A stretch of DNA of 64,000 bases, from contig NZ_JBHTDE010000005.1 of the NCBI RefSeq assembly GCF_042666655.1, positions 1-64,000 of the forward strand. Reading direction: 5' to 3'. The notes below the pieces were generated by a model that was given only the letters and a program-made list of their open reading frames with translations, ran no database searches and was not told where the DNA came from. Both the position numbers and the translations under genes were made by a program. Origin of the DNA: Paracraurococcus sp042666655 (GTDB taxonomy: Bacteria; Pseudomonadota; Alphaproteobacteria; Acetobacterales; Acetobacteraceae). Positions 41,164-49,632 of the stretch are shown one piece after another (the first letter of the stretch is position 1; each line of letters begins with the position of its first letter).

Positions 41164-43035
41164 ATGTACGATGCGATCTTCGATGTGGTGGTGGTGGGCG
41201 GCGGCCATGCCGGCTGCGAGGCGGCGGCCGCGGCGGCCCGCTGCGGCGCCCGCACCCTGCTGCTGACCCACAAGGTCGAGACCCTGGGCGAGATGTCCTG
41301 CAACCCGGCCATCGGCGGGGTCGGCAAGGGCCACCTCGTGCGGGAGGTCGATGCGCTGGACGGGCTGATGGCCCGCGCCGCCGACGCTGCCGGCATCCAC
41401 TTCAAGCTGCTCAACCGCAGCAAGGGCCCGGCGGTGCGCGGGCCGCGGGCGCAGGCCGACCGCAAGCTGTACCGTCAGGCCGTGCAGGCGCTGCTGCGAG
41501 CGACAGAGGGGCTGCACATCGAGGCCGACGCAGCCGAGGACCTGATCCTTGGTGCCGGCCGGTGCGTTTCCGGGGTGATGACTGCGACCGGCCGGCTGAT
41601 CGGCGCCGGCGCGGTGGTGATCACCACCGGCACCTTCCTGCGCGGCATGATCCATATCGGCGAGACCCGCATCCCGGCCGGACGGGTCGGCGAGGCGCCT
41701 TCGGTTGGCCTTTCCGATACGCTGCGCCGCCTCGGCCTGCCGCTCGCGCGGCTGAAGACCGGCACCCCGCCACGGCTGGATGGCAGGACGATCGACTGGG
41801 CAGTGTTGGAAGCCCAGCCGGGCGACGACCCGCCCGAGCCGCTGTCCTGGATGACCGAGCGGATCGGCAACCGCCAAGTACCCTGCGCCATCACCGCGAC
41901 GACGCCGGCGACGCATGACCTGATCCGCGCCAACCTGCATCTGACCGCGGTCTATGGCGGGCGGATCGAGGGTGTCGGGCCGCGCTACTGCCCTTCGATC
42001 GAAGATAAGGTGGTCCGCTTCGCCGACCGCCAGCAGCACCAGATCTTCCTGGAGCCCGAGGGGCTGGACGACGACACGGTCTACCCGAACGGCATCTCCA
42101 CCAGCCTGCCGGAAGCGGTGCAGGCGGCGCTGATCGCCTCCATCCCCGGACTGGAGCGGGCGCGGATCATCCGGCCCGGCTACGCCATCGAATATGACCA
42201 TGTCGACCCGCGCGCGCTGACCCCGGCGCTGGAGGTTCGGGTGGCGCCGGGCCTGTTCCTGGCCGGCCAGATCAACGGCACCACGGGCTACGAGGAGGCG
42301 GCCGCCCAAGGACTGATGGCCGGGCTGAATGCCGCCCGGCGCGCCGGTGGCGCCGCCCCTGACCGGGTGCTGACCCGTGGCGAGGCCTATACGGGCGTGC
42401 TGATCGACGACCTGGTGTTGCAGGGGGTAACCGAGCCCTACCGCATGCTGACTGCACGGTCGGAATTTCGACTGGCGCTGCGGGCCGACAATGCAGGCCT
42501 CCGCCTGACCGAAAGGGGCATCGCCTGGGGCGTCGTCGGCGCCGACCGCGCCCAGGCCCACCGCGCCTTCGCCGCGACCCTCGAGGATGCGCTTGCTCGT
42601 GCCCGGGCCGAAGGCGGCTCGCCAAGCTGGTATGCGACCAGGGGCGTCCAGATCAACCAGGACGGCCGTTGGCGTTGCGTGCTGGAGGCGCTGGCGATCC
42701 CCGCCATGACGCCGGAGGCCGCCGACCGCCTTTTTCCCTGGCTGCGCGACCTGCCGCCGCGGGTCCGGGCGGAATTGGAAGCGCAGGCACTCTACGCCCC
42801 CTACCTCGAACGCCAGGCCGCCGCGCTTCGTATGCTCGAGAGTGAGGAGCGGTTGACGATCCCGCTCGCCACGGATTTCACCGTCATCCCTGGCCTGTCC
42901 ACCGAGATGCGTCATCGCCTCGCCAAGGCCTGCCCCGCGACGTTGGGCAGCGCAGGCCGCATCCCCGGCATCACCCCGGCGGCGCTTGCGGCACTCGCCG
43001 TTCATCTTCGTCGGACCGAGGTGCGTTTCACGTGA
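41164..43035 (+). CDS. mnmG: tRNA uridine-34 modification enzyme MnmG (GidA)
   Basis: FAD-binding partner of MnmE. 623 residues, with the N-terminal FAD motif VVVVGGGHAGCEAAAAAARCGART, the GidA signatures EMSCNPAIGG and GYAIEYDHVDPR, and NGTTGYEEAAAQGLMAG. Its stop codon lies inside the first parS palindrome and after the rsmG start (43032), an overlap of 4 bp. Confidence 0.97.
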   Translation: MYDAIFDVVVVGGGHAGCEAAAAAARCGARTLLLTHKVETLGEMSCNPAIGGVGKGHLVREVDALDGLMARAADAAGIHFKLLNRSKGPAVRGPRAQADRKLYRQAVQALLRATEGLHIEADAAEDLILGAGRCVSGVMTATGRLIGAGAVVITTGTFLRGMIHIGETRIPAGRVGEAPSVGLSDTLRRLGLPLARLKTGTPPRLDGRTIDWAVLEAQPGDDPPEPLSWMTERIGNRQVPCAITATTPATHDLIRANLHLTAVYGGRIEGVGPRYCPSIEDKVVRFADRQQHQIFLEPEGLDDDTVYPNGISTSLPEAVQAALIASIPGLERARIIRPGYAIEYDHVDPRALTPALEVRVAPGLFLAGQINGTTGYEEAAAQGLMAGLNAARRAGGAAPDRVLTRGEAYTGVLIDDLVLQGVTEPYRMLTARSEFRLALRADNAGLRLTERGIAWGVVGADRAQAHRAFAATLEDALARARAEGGSPSWYATRGVQINQDGRWRCVLEALAIPAMTPEAADRLFPWLRDLPPRVRAELEAQALYAPYLERQAAALRMLESEERLTIPLATDFTVIPGLSTEMRHRLAKACPATLGSAGRIPGITPAALAALAVHLRRTEVRFT

Positions 43036-43038
43036 AAC
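43025..43038. promoter_or_regulatory. parS: parS centromere site 1
   Basis: GTTTCACGTGAAAC, a perfect 14-bp palindrome equal to the core of the widespread parS consensus bound by ParB. It contains the TGA stop of mnmG and the GTG start of rsmG. It lies about 600 bp upstream of parA. Confidence 0.9.
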
Positions 43039-43640
43039 CGGACGATGTCGATGTTCCACGTGAAACAGAGGGCCAGTTGCGGGAATTCGTCACCCTGCTG
43101 CTGCGCTGGAACGCCAGGATCAACCTGATTTCGGAGCGGGACGAGGCCAGCATCTGGCAGCGTCATGTGCTGGATTCGCTGCAGCTCACGCCGCTGATCC
43201 CTGCCGGCGAAGGTCCGCTGGTCGACCTTGGTTCCGGCGCCGGCTTCCCCGGCCTGATACTGGCGCTGACCACCGGGCGCGAGACGCATCTGGTCGAATC
43301 CGACCGCCGCAAGTCCGTCTTCCTGATCGAAGCCGCCCGCGTGCTCGGCCTGCCGCACGTCAAGATCCACCCAATCCGCATCGAGGCTGCCACCCTGCCC
43401 CAAGCCAGCATCCTGACCGCCCGCGCCCTCGCTCCGCTCACCGCCCTCCTGCCGCATGCCCACCGCATCCTCGCACCGGGCGGCGTCGCCATCTTCCCCA
43501 AGGGCCGCACGGCCGCGCAGGAATTGACGGATGCCACCGACGCCTGGATCATGCGTACCGAGCGGTTCCCCAGCCGAACCGCCCCCGACGCCACCATCCT
43601 CCGTCTCAGCGAGATTCGTCCTGCCGGCTCCCATGCCTGA
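43032..43640 (+). CDS. rsmG: 16S rRNA (guanine-527-N7) methyltransferase
   Basis: SAM-dependent methyltransferase (GidB) modifying G527 of 16S rRNA; loss gives low-level streptomycin resistance in other bacteria. 202 residues, with LLRWNARINLISERDEASIWQRHVLDSLQL and the SAM motif VDLGSGAGFPGLILAL. GTG start inside parS site 1; codons 8-12 come from parS site 2. Its end overlaps parA by 8 bp. Confidence 0.95.
   Translation: MKPDDVDVPRETEGQLREFVTLLLRWNARINLISERDEASIWQRHVLDSLQLTPLIPAGEGPLVDLGSGAGFPGLILALTTGRETHLVESDRRKSVFLIEAARVLGLPHVKIHPIRIEAATLPQASILTARALAPLTALLPHAHRILAPGGVAIFPKGRTAAQELTDATDAWIMRTERFPSRTAPDATILRLSEIRPAGSHA
43052..43067. promoter_or_regulatory. parS: parS centromere site 2
   Basis: TGTTCCACGTGAAACA, one mismatch from the 16-bp parS consensus TGTTTCACGTGAAACA. 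Centre-to-centre distance to site 1 is 28 bp. It encodes part of the N-terminus of RsmG. Confidence 0.88.
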
Positions 43641-44424
43641 TCGGGCCCGCCCCCGCGTCATCGCCCTCGCCAACCAGAAGGGCGGGGTCGGCAAGACCAC
43701 CACCGCCATCAACCTGGCCACCGTCCTTGCGGCGGACCACAAGGTCCTGCTGCTCGACCTCGACCCTCAGGGAAATGCCTCCACTGGCCTTGGCATCGAG
43801 CGTGCCGGCCGCGGCGCCGGCACCTATGCCCTGCTGGTCGACGGCACCCCGCTGGCCGAGCTGATCCTTCCCACCCCCGTCCCCAACCTCAAGCTCGTCC
43901 CGGCCGACGCTGACCTGGCCGGTGCCGAGGTCGAGCTGGTGGCGATGGAGCAGCGCGAGCATCGCCTGCGCCTAGCCTTCGAAGCCGATCCTGCGCTGAC
44001 CGGCAGCTTCGACTTCATCCTGCTGGACTGCCCGCCCTCCCTCGGTCTGCTCACCCTCAACGCCTTGGTGACCGCCCATGGCGTCCTGGTGCCGCTGCAG
44101 ACCGAATTCTTTGCCCTCGAAGGCGTCAGCCAGATTACCCAGACGATCGAGCGGGTGAAGCGTGCCCTCAACCCCGGCCTGACGCTGGAAGGCATCCTGC
44201 TGACCATGTACGATCGGCGGAACAACCTGTCCGAACTCGTTGCCCAGGATGTGCGTGGCTTCTTCAAGGACAAGGTGTTCGAAACCGTGATCCCTCGGAA
44301 TATCCGCCTGACCGAGGCTCCCTCGCACGGCCTCCCCGTCAGCCTCTACGATGCCCGTTCGCCCGGGGCACAGGCCTATGCCGCGCTCGGTGCCGAAGTG
44401 CTGCGCCGGCTGCAACGCGCATGA
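43633..44424 (+). CDS. parA: Chromosome-partitioning ATPase ParA
   Basis: Walker-type ATPase driving segregation of the ParB-parS complex. 263 residues, with the deviant Walker A KGGVGKTTTAINLA near residues 18-31, DLDPQGNAS and LLDCPPSLGLLTLNAL. Start MPDRARPRVIALANQ. Translationally linked to rsmG (8-bp overlap) and parB (ATGA). Confidence 0.96.
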   Translation: MPDRARPRVIALANQKGGVGKTTTAINLATVLAADHKVLLLDLDPQGNASTGLGIERAGRGAGTYALLVDGTPLAELILPTPVPNLKLVPADADLAGAEVELVAMEQREHRLRLAFEADPALTGSFDFILLDCPPSLGLLTLNALVTAHGVLVPLQTEFFALEGVSQITQTIERVKRALNPGLTLEGILLTMYDRRNNLSELVAQDVRGFFKDKVFETVIPRNIRLTEAPSHGLPVSLYDARSPGAQAYAALGAEVLRRLQRA

Positions 44425-45269
44425 GCGGCGCCAGGAAGGCGCCGATGCGCCTCGGCCGCGGCCTGTCGGCGTTGATGGGCGAGGCCTCCGCGCCCACCAG
44501 CAACGAAGGCGTCCGCTCCTTGCCGATCGAGACCCTGCGGCCCGGCCCCTTCCAGCCGCGCGGGCCGATCGACCCCGGCCCGCTGCAGGAACTGGCCGAC
44601 AGCATCAAGGAACACGGCCTCCTCCAGCCCATCCTGGTGCGGGAAAAGCCCGGTGCCCGCGGCGAGTACGAGATCATCGGCGGTGAACGCCGCTGGCGTG
44701 CCGCCCAGCTTGCGCAGCTGCACGAGGTCCCTGTCCTCCTCCGAAATCTCGACGATCGCGCCGCCATGGCCGCTGCCCTGGTTGAGAACCTGCAGCGCCA
44801 GGACCTCAATGCGCTGGAGGAAGCCGAAGGCCTTAGGCGCCTGATCGACGAATTCGGCCTGACCCAGGACCAGCTCGGCCAGGCCGTGGGGAAAAGCCGC
44901 AGCCATGTGGCCAATACCCTGCGCCTGCTGGCCTTGCCCGACAGGGTGCGGGAATTGCTCCGCGACGGTGCGCTGACCGCCGGCCATGCCCGTGCCCTGC
45001 TGACCGCGCCGGATGCGGAGATCCTCGCCCTGCAGGTGGTCGACCGCGGGCTGAATGTTCGCCAGACCGAGCAGCTCGCCTCGCAGAAGCCGCGCGATCC
45101 CTCTACGAAGCCGGCCCAGGCACCGGAGACGGTGGCGCTGGAGCGGGACCTGTCGGGCCGGCTCGGGCTGAAGGTCAGCATCCGGCATGCGGGGAAAGGC
45201 GGGCAGGTCTCGATCGCCTATCGGGATCTGGACCAGCTCGATGGGCTGATCCGGCTGCTGCAGCAGTAG
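44421..45269 (+). CDS. parB: Chromosome-partitioning protein ParB
   Basis: CTP-dependent DNA clamp that loads at parS. 282 residues: N-terminal ParB/Srx domain (LRPGPFQPRG, then ILVREKPGARGEYEIIGGERRWRAAQLA), the central helix-turn-helix (LTQDQLGQAVGKSRSHVANTLRLLALP) and a C-terminal dimerisation segment. Overlaps parA by ATGA. Its target sites parS are 1.4 kb upstream. It is followed by a fragment of the palindromic repeat. Confidence 0.96.
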   Translation: MSGARKAPMRLGRGLSALMGEASAPTSNEGVRSLPIETLRPGPFQPRGPIDPGPLQELADSIKEHGLLQPILVREKPGARGEYEIIGGERRWRAAQLAQLHEVPVLLRNLDDRAAMAAALVENLQRQDLNALEEAEGLRRLIDEFGLTQDQLGQAVGKSRSHVANTLRLLALPDRVRELLRDGALTAGHARALLTAPDAEILALQVVDRGLNVRQTEQLASQKPRDPSTKPAQAPETVALERDLSGRLGLKVSIRHAGKGGQVSIAYRDLDQLDGLIRLLQQ

Positions 45270-45275
45270 GAGAAA

Positions 45276-45335
45276 GGCCGAGGGAAGGTATTTTCCCCGG
45301 GCCCCCATCTATGTCCGTGGGTTTTCAGCGCCGCG
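45276..45335. repeat. Palindromic intergenic element, copy E (partial)
   Basis: Between parB and holA. Hairpin around GGGAAGGTATTTTCCC and then CCCCCATCTATGTCCGTGGG, leading into TCAGCGCCGCGCG, a degenerate half of the central core. The core half falls inside the last codons of holA, including its stop. Looks like an element truncated by or fused with the gene end. Confidence 0.5.
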
Positions 45336-46344
45336 CGACGGCCTGGCGCGCCAGGGTGGTGACCACGCCGCGGGCTATCGTGGCGGCGGGCAGGCCGGTT
45401 GTCTTGGTGCGGCGCTCGGCCTCCAGGAGGGCCGCACCGGCAGCTTCCAGGGTCTCCGGGCGCCAGACGCGCAGGGCGCGTTCCATCGCCGGCTTGTGCC
45501 GGAAGAAGACCGGCGGGCGAAGCGAATCCAGCGCGCCGCCGGGCGCCGCGCCGGCCGCCACCGCCAAGGCCGCCAGATGCAGCCGCTGGACATGCCGCAA
45601 GGCGGCGCGGACTACCTGCACCGCATTGGCACCCTCGGCGAAGGCGGTGTCCAGTGCCTTGTCGGCCACCGCGACCTCGCCCATCATCGCCGCCATCAGC
45701 GCCTCCTCCAGGTCGAGCGCCGAGCCCTCCGCGACGCAGGCCACCGCGGCTTCCGGCGTCACCTTGCCGCCCTGCCCGACGAACAGCGCCAGCTTCTCCA
45801 GCTCCCGCCGCAGCAGCATCCGGTCCTCGCCCAGGCGCTGCGCCAGCCATTCAATGGCGATCGGCTCGGCGCTCACGCCCAGTTCCTGCAGGATCCGCCC
45901 GATCGAGGCGCTGAGCTCCGACCCCCGCTCCCGGTAGCAGGCGATCACCGCACCGGCCGGCGAGGCCTCCACCGCCTTGAACAGCGCCGCACTGGTCCGC
46001 AGCTCCGGCGCCTCGATCACGACCAACCCCGGCCCGGGCCCGGCCAGGGCAGCCTTGGCGGCTTCCGCCACCTGCTTGCCGTCCCCGGCATCGCGCAGGC
46101 GCACCAGTACGCGCCCGCCGGTCAGCGGCGAGCTCGCCGCCTCATTCGCCAGCACCGCCGGCGCGCGCAGCATCTCCTTGCCGATCTCGACCAGGCGCAG
46201 GTCGTCGCCCTCGGCGACCACACGGATCAGCGCCTCGCAGCGCTCCCGGATGAGGCCGGGATCGTCGCCGTGCAGCAGCGCCACGCGGCAGTTGCCGGGA
46301 TCGGCCAGGAAGGCGCCGATCCGCCTTGCATCGAGCTTGGCCAT
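45325..46344 (-). CDS. holA: DNA polymerase III delta subunit
   Basis: Clamp-loader subunit of 339 residues that opens the beta clamp. Family features: MAKLDARRIGAFLADP at the N-terminus, RVALLHGDDPGLIRERCEAL and LDLEEALMAAMMGEVAVADKALD. It lies after lptE and leuS on the minus strand and is convergent with parB, the normal order near alphaproteobacterial origins. The last codons overlap repeat copy E. Confidence 0.93.
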   Translation of the reverse strand: MAKLDARRIGAFLADPGNCRVALLHGDDPGLIRERCEALIRVVAEGDDLRLVEIGKEMLRAPAVLANEAASSPLTGGRVLVRLRDAGDGKQVAEAAKAALAGPGPGLVVIEAPELRTSAALFKAVEASPAGAVIACYRERGSELSASIGRILQELGVSAEPIAIEWLAQRLGEDRMLLRRELEKLALFVGQGGKVTPEAAVACVAEGSALDLEEALMAAMMGEVAVADKALDTAFAEGANAVQVVRAALRHVQRLHLAALAVAAGAAPGGALDSLRPPVFFRHKPAMERALRVWRPETLEAAGAALLEAERRTKTTGLPAATIARGVVTTLARQAVARR

Positions 46345-46348
46345 GCGG

Positions 46349-46915
46349 TCAGCCCGTCGCCGAGGCTTCCTTCTGGCGGCGCAGTGCCATCACGACCTGC
46401 CGCGTCACCTCCTCGGCGATCTGGTCCATGGCGCGGCTTTCCATCGCGTCGCGGGCGCTGTCGGCCGAGAAGAACTGCAGGTCCGGGATGTTGAAGGAAT
46501 CGATCGTCCGGTAGGGGATCGCCGAACGCGCCACCGTCCGCGGCGGAACCGACAGCGTCTCGAGATTCCAGTTGCCGGTGAAGGTATAGCGGATGCGGGT
46601 GATGGTCCCGTCCCGCCGATAGCCCAGCACCTCCACGCCCGGGACATAGGAGACATTGAGCTGGTACCGCGCCGGCGTTCCCGGCGCGCTGTCCTCCAGG
46701 CGCCGCTGCAGATTCCGCCGCAGCAGCTGCCCGGTCCGCTCGTAGATCGGCCCGACCCGCACCGCCGCGAGCTCGTCCGCCAGGTCGGACTCGCTGCCAT
46801 CGGCCGCGGTCACCGGCCCGTACAAGGGCCGGAAGCCGCAGCCCGAAAGCCCCAGCAGGCCGAGGCCGAGCAGGCCGCGCCTAGACGACAAAGTTGACGA
46901 CCCGTCCCGGGACAT
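46349..46915 (-). CDS. lptE: LPS-assembly lipoprotein LptE
   Basis: Outer-membrane lipoprotein plugging LptD during LPS insertion. 188 residues with a lipoprotein signal (GLLGLGLLGLSGC, lipobox LSGC near residue 26) followed by GFRPLYGP, typical of alphaproteobacterial LptE. Start MSRDGSS. Its first 35 nt overlap the end of leuS, and holA starts 4 nt after its stop, so leuS-lptE-holA form one operon. Confidence 0.92.
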   Translation of the reverse strand: MSRDGSSTLSSRRGLLGLGLLGLSGCGFRPLYGPVTAADGSESDLADELAAVRVGPIYERTGQLLRRNLQRRLEDSAPGTPARYQLNVSYVPGVEVLGYRRDGTITRIRYTFTGNWNLETLSVPPRTVARSAIPYRTIDSFNIPDLQFFSADSARDAMESRAMDQIAEEVTRQVVMALRRQKEASATG

Positions 46916-49508
46916 GGATGCGCTTCCTGATGGGCTTGCCGGCGATGCTTCGCTGCACATTCTCCTCCGCCTCCGCCAATGCGAAGATGGTAGCCTCATC
47001 CGCATCGACCGGCACCTCGATCGTGCCGCGCAACTTGCCGAGAACCTGCACCGCCAAGGTGAGGCTCTCCGCCCGCAGCAGGGCCGGGTCGGCCTCCAGC
47101 CATGGCAGCTGCGCCACCAGCACAGCTTCGCCGGGCCGCAGCAGCGACCACAGCTCCTCCGCCAGATGCGGCATCATCGGCGAGGCCAGTCGGGCGATCG
47201 CCTCCAGCGCCTCGCGCTTCGCCGCCCCCATCCCTTCCCCCGCATCGCCGATCGCATTGGCGAATTCGTGGATGCGGGCGACCGCGACGTTGAAGGCGAA
47301 GCTGTCCAGCGCCTCGGTCACCGCGGCGATGGTCCGGTGCGTCACCTGCCGCAGCTTCCGCGCCGCACCGGTGGCATCCTCGGCCGAGCTGCCGGCCGGC
47401 GGCAGGCTGCCCAGCGCCGAGGCGGCCAGCCGGTAGATCCGCTGGGTGAAGCGATAGGCGCCGGCGACGCCGGCCTCGGTCCATTCCATGTCCCGCTCGG
47501 GTGGGTTGTCGGACAGGATGAACCAGCGCGCGGTATCGGCGCCGTACTTGTCGATGATGGCGCCGGGGTCGACCGTGTTGCGCTTCGACTTCGACATCGC
47601 CTCGACCCGGCCGATGGTGACGGGCGCGTTCGCCCCCTTCACCACCGCGCTGCGGCTGCCGTCGGCGCCCAGGCTGAATTCGACTTCCTCCGGATAGAGC
47701 CAGCGGCCTTCAGGATCCTTGTAGCTTTCGTGCGTCACCATGCCCTGGGTGAAGAGCCCGGCGAAGGGCTCCGCCACGCCCAGGTGCCCGGTGTCGCGCA
47801 TGCCGCGGGTGAAGAAGCGGCTGTACAGCAGGTGCAGGATCGCGTGCTCGATGCCGCCGATATACTGGTCCACCGGCAGCCAGGCATCGACCGCGGCCTT
47901 GGTCACCGGCTCCGCCGCCCGCGGCGAGCAGAACCGCGCGAAGTACCAGGAACTGTCGACGAAGGTGTCGCAGGTGTCGGTCTCGCGCCGCGCCGGCTTG
48001 CCGCAGGACGGGCAGGCGACATGCTTCCAGCTCGGATGGTGGTCCAGCGGGTTGCCCGGCTGCGAGAAATCCACGTCGTCCGGCAGCTTCACCGGCAGCT
48101 GGTCGTCCGGCACCGGCACCACGCCGCAGGCCTCGCAATGGATGAAGGGGATCGGGCAGCCCCAGTAGCGCTGGCGGGAGACGCCCCAGTCGCGCAGCCG
48201 CCAGTTGACCACCCCGGTGCCTTGCCCCCCGGCCTCCAGCGCCTCGATCGCGCGGCGCTTGGCGGTGGCGACATCCAGCCCATCCAGGAAGCCGGAATTG
48301 AAGATCGTGCCGTCGTCCGTGTACGGCTTGCCATCCAGCGCGAAGCTCGCCGGGTCGGCGCCCGGCGGCAGCACAACCGGCTTGATGCCCAGCCCGTACT
48401 TGGTGGCGAATTCGAAGTCGCGCTCGTCATGCGCCGGGCAGCCGAAGATCGCCCCGGTGCCGTATTCCATCAGCACGAAATTGGCGATCCAGACTGGGAA
48501 GCTGGCACCCTCGATGAAGGGGTGGGCGACGCGGAAGCCCGTGTCGTAGCCGCGCTTCTCCGCCTGCTCGATCGCCGCTTCCGAGGTACCCATGCGGCGG
48601 CATTCGGCGACGAACTCGGCCGCCTTCGGGTCCCGTGCCGCGGCGGCGGCGGCCAGCGGATGCTCGGCGGCAACCGCCAGGAAGCTCATGCCGAACAACG
48701 TATCCGGCCGCGTGGTGAAGACCTCCACTTCCTCGCCGCCGCCCACCTGGGCGAAGCGCACCCGCGCGCCCTCGGAGCGACCGATCCAGTTCCCCTGCAT
48801 CAGCTTCACGCGCTCGGGCCAGCGGTCCAGCCTGCCCAGCGCCTCCAGCAGGTCCGGCGCATACTTGGTGATGCTGAAGAACCACTGGCTGAGCTGCTTC
48901 TTCTCGACCAGCGCGCCGGAGCGCCAGCCGCGGCCGTCGATCACCTGCTCGTTCGCCAGCACGGTGCCGTCCACCGGGTCCCAATTGACCCAGGACTCCT
49001 TGCGTTCGACCAGGCCGGCCTTGAAGAAATCCAGGAACAGCTTCTGCTGCCGGCCGTAGTATTCGACGTCGCAGGTGGCGAATTCCCGCGCCCACTCGAT
49101 CGACAGGCCCATGCGCTTCAGCTCGGCGCGCATGTTGGCGATGTTCTGGTAGGTCCAGGTGCCGGGATGGATGCCGCGCTCGCGCGCCGCGTTCTCGGCC
49201 GGCAGCCCGAACGCGTCCCAGCCCATCGGGTGCATCACCAGATGCCCGCGCGCCCGCTTGTAGCGCGCGACCACGTCGCCCAGCGTATAGTTGCGCACAT
49301 GCCCCATATGGATCTTCCCGCTGGGATACGGGAACATTTCAAGAACATAATATTTCTTCGCCTCGGCCGGCGGAACGTCCGGCACGGCGAAGCAGGCGCG
49401 GCTGTCCCATTCCGCCTGCCAGCGCGGCTCGGCGTGCTTGAAGTCGTGCCGGATCTCCTGCGGGCGGGGATCCGGGTGGGAAACGGTGCTGGCGTCGGTC
49501 ATGGCCAT
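46881..49508 (-). CDS. leuS: Leucyl-tRNA synthetase
   Basis: Class I aminoacyl-tRNA synthetase of 875 residues. The HIGH-like motif is in MFPYPSGKIHMGHVRNYT; the KMSKS-like motif is in EAMSKSKRNTVDP; the editing domain lies between them (about residues 215-420). Start MAMTDAS or MTDAS two codons on; the extension to 49550 is unlikely. Overlaps lptE by 35 nt. Confidence 0.97.
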   Translation of the reverse strand: MAMTDASTVSHPDPRPQEIRHDFKHAEPRWQAEWDSRACFAVPDVPPAEAKKYYVLEMFPYPSGKIHMGHVRNYTLGDVVARYKRARGHLVMHPMGWDAFGLPAENAARERGIHPGTWTYQNIANMRAELKRMGLSIEWAREFATCDVEYYGRQQKLFLDFFKAGLVERKESWVNWDPVDGTVLANEQVIDGRGWRSGALVEKKQLSQWFFSITKYAPDLLEALGRLDRWPERVKLMQGNWIGRSEGARVRFAQVGGGEEVEVFTTRPDTLFGMSFLAVAAEHPLAAAAAARDPKAAEFVAECRRMGTSEAAIEQAEKRGYDTGFRVAHPFIEGASFPVWIANFVLMEYGTGAIFGCPAHDERDFEFATKYGLGIKPVVLPPGADPASFALDGKPYTDDGTIFNSGFLDGLDVATAKRRAIEALEAGGQGTGVVNWRLRDWGVSRQRYWGCPIPFIHCEACGVVPVPDDQLPVKLPDDVDFSQPGNPLDHHPSWKHVACPSCGKPARRETDTCDTFVDSSWYFARFCSPRAAEPVTKAAVDAWLPVDQYIGGIEHAILHLLYSRFFTRGMRDTGHLGVAEPFAGLFTQGMVTHESYKDPEGRWLYPEEVEFSLGADGSRSAVVKGANAPVTIGRVEAMSKSKRNTVDPGAIIDKYGADTARWFILSDNPPERDMEWTEAGVAGAYRFTQRIYRLAASALGSLPPAGSSAEDATGAARKLRQVTHRTIAAVTEALDSFAFNVAVARIHEFANAIGDAGEGMGAAKREALEAIARLASPMMPHLAEELWSLLRPGEAVLVAQLPWLEADPALLRAESLTLAVQVLGKLRGTIEVPVDADEATIFALAEAEENVQRSIAGKPIRKRIHVPGRVVNFVV

Positions 49509-49632
49509 CGTATCTGCTTTGGCCCAAGGGAATAAGCCGTGGCCCGGCAAACGGGAAGGGTGCGCGGCAGCCTATGGCGTTGCGGGTGGCGTTGGCGCGG
49601 GGCATGGTCCGGCGTTTCGTCACGGGGCCGGT

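Noticed and set aside
43025..43067. Binding site of a bHLH-like or other CACGTG regulator
   Set aside because: The 14-16 bp palindromes beside parAB match the ParB target parS far better.
46914..49535. 873-codon plus-strand frame antisense to leuS
   Set aside because: Exact complement of leuS codons with typical shadow composition (His, Arg, Gln, Gly) and no start context.
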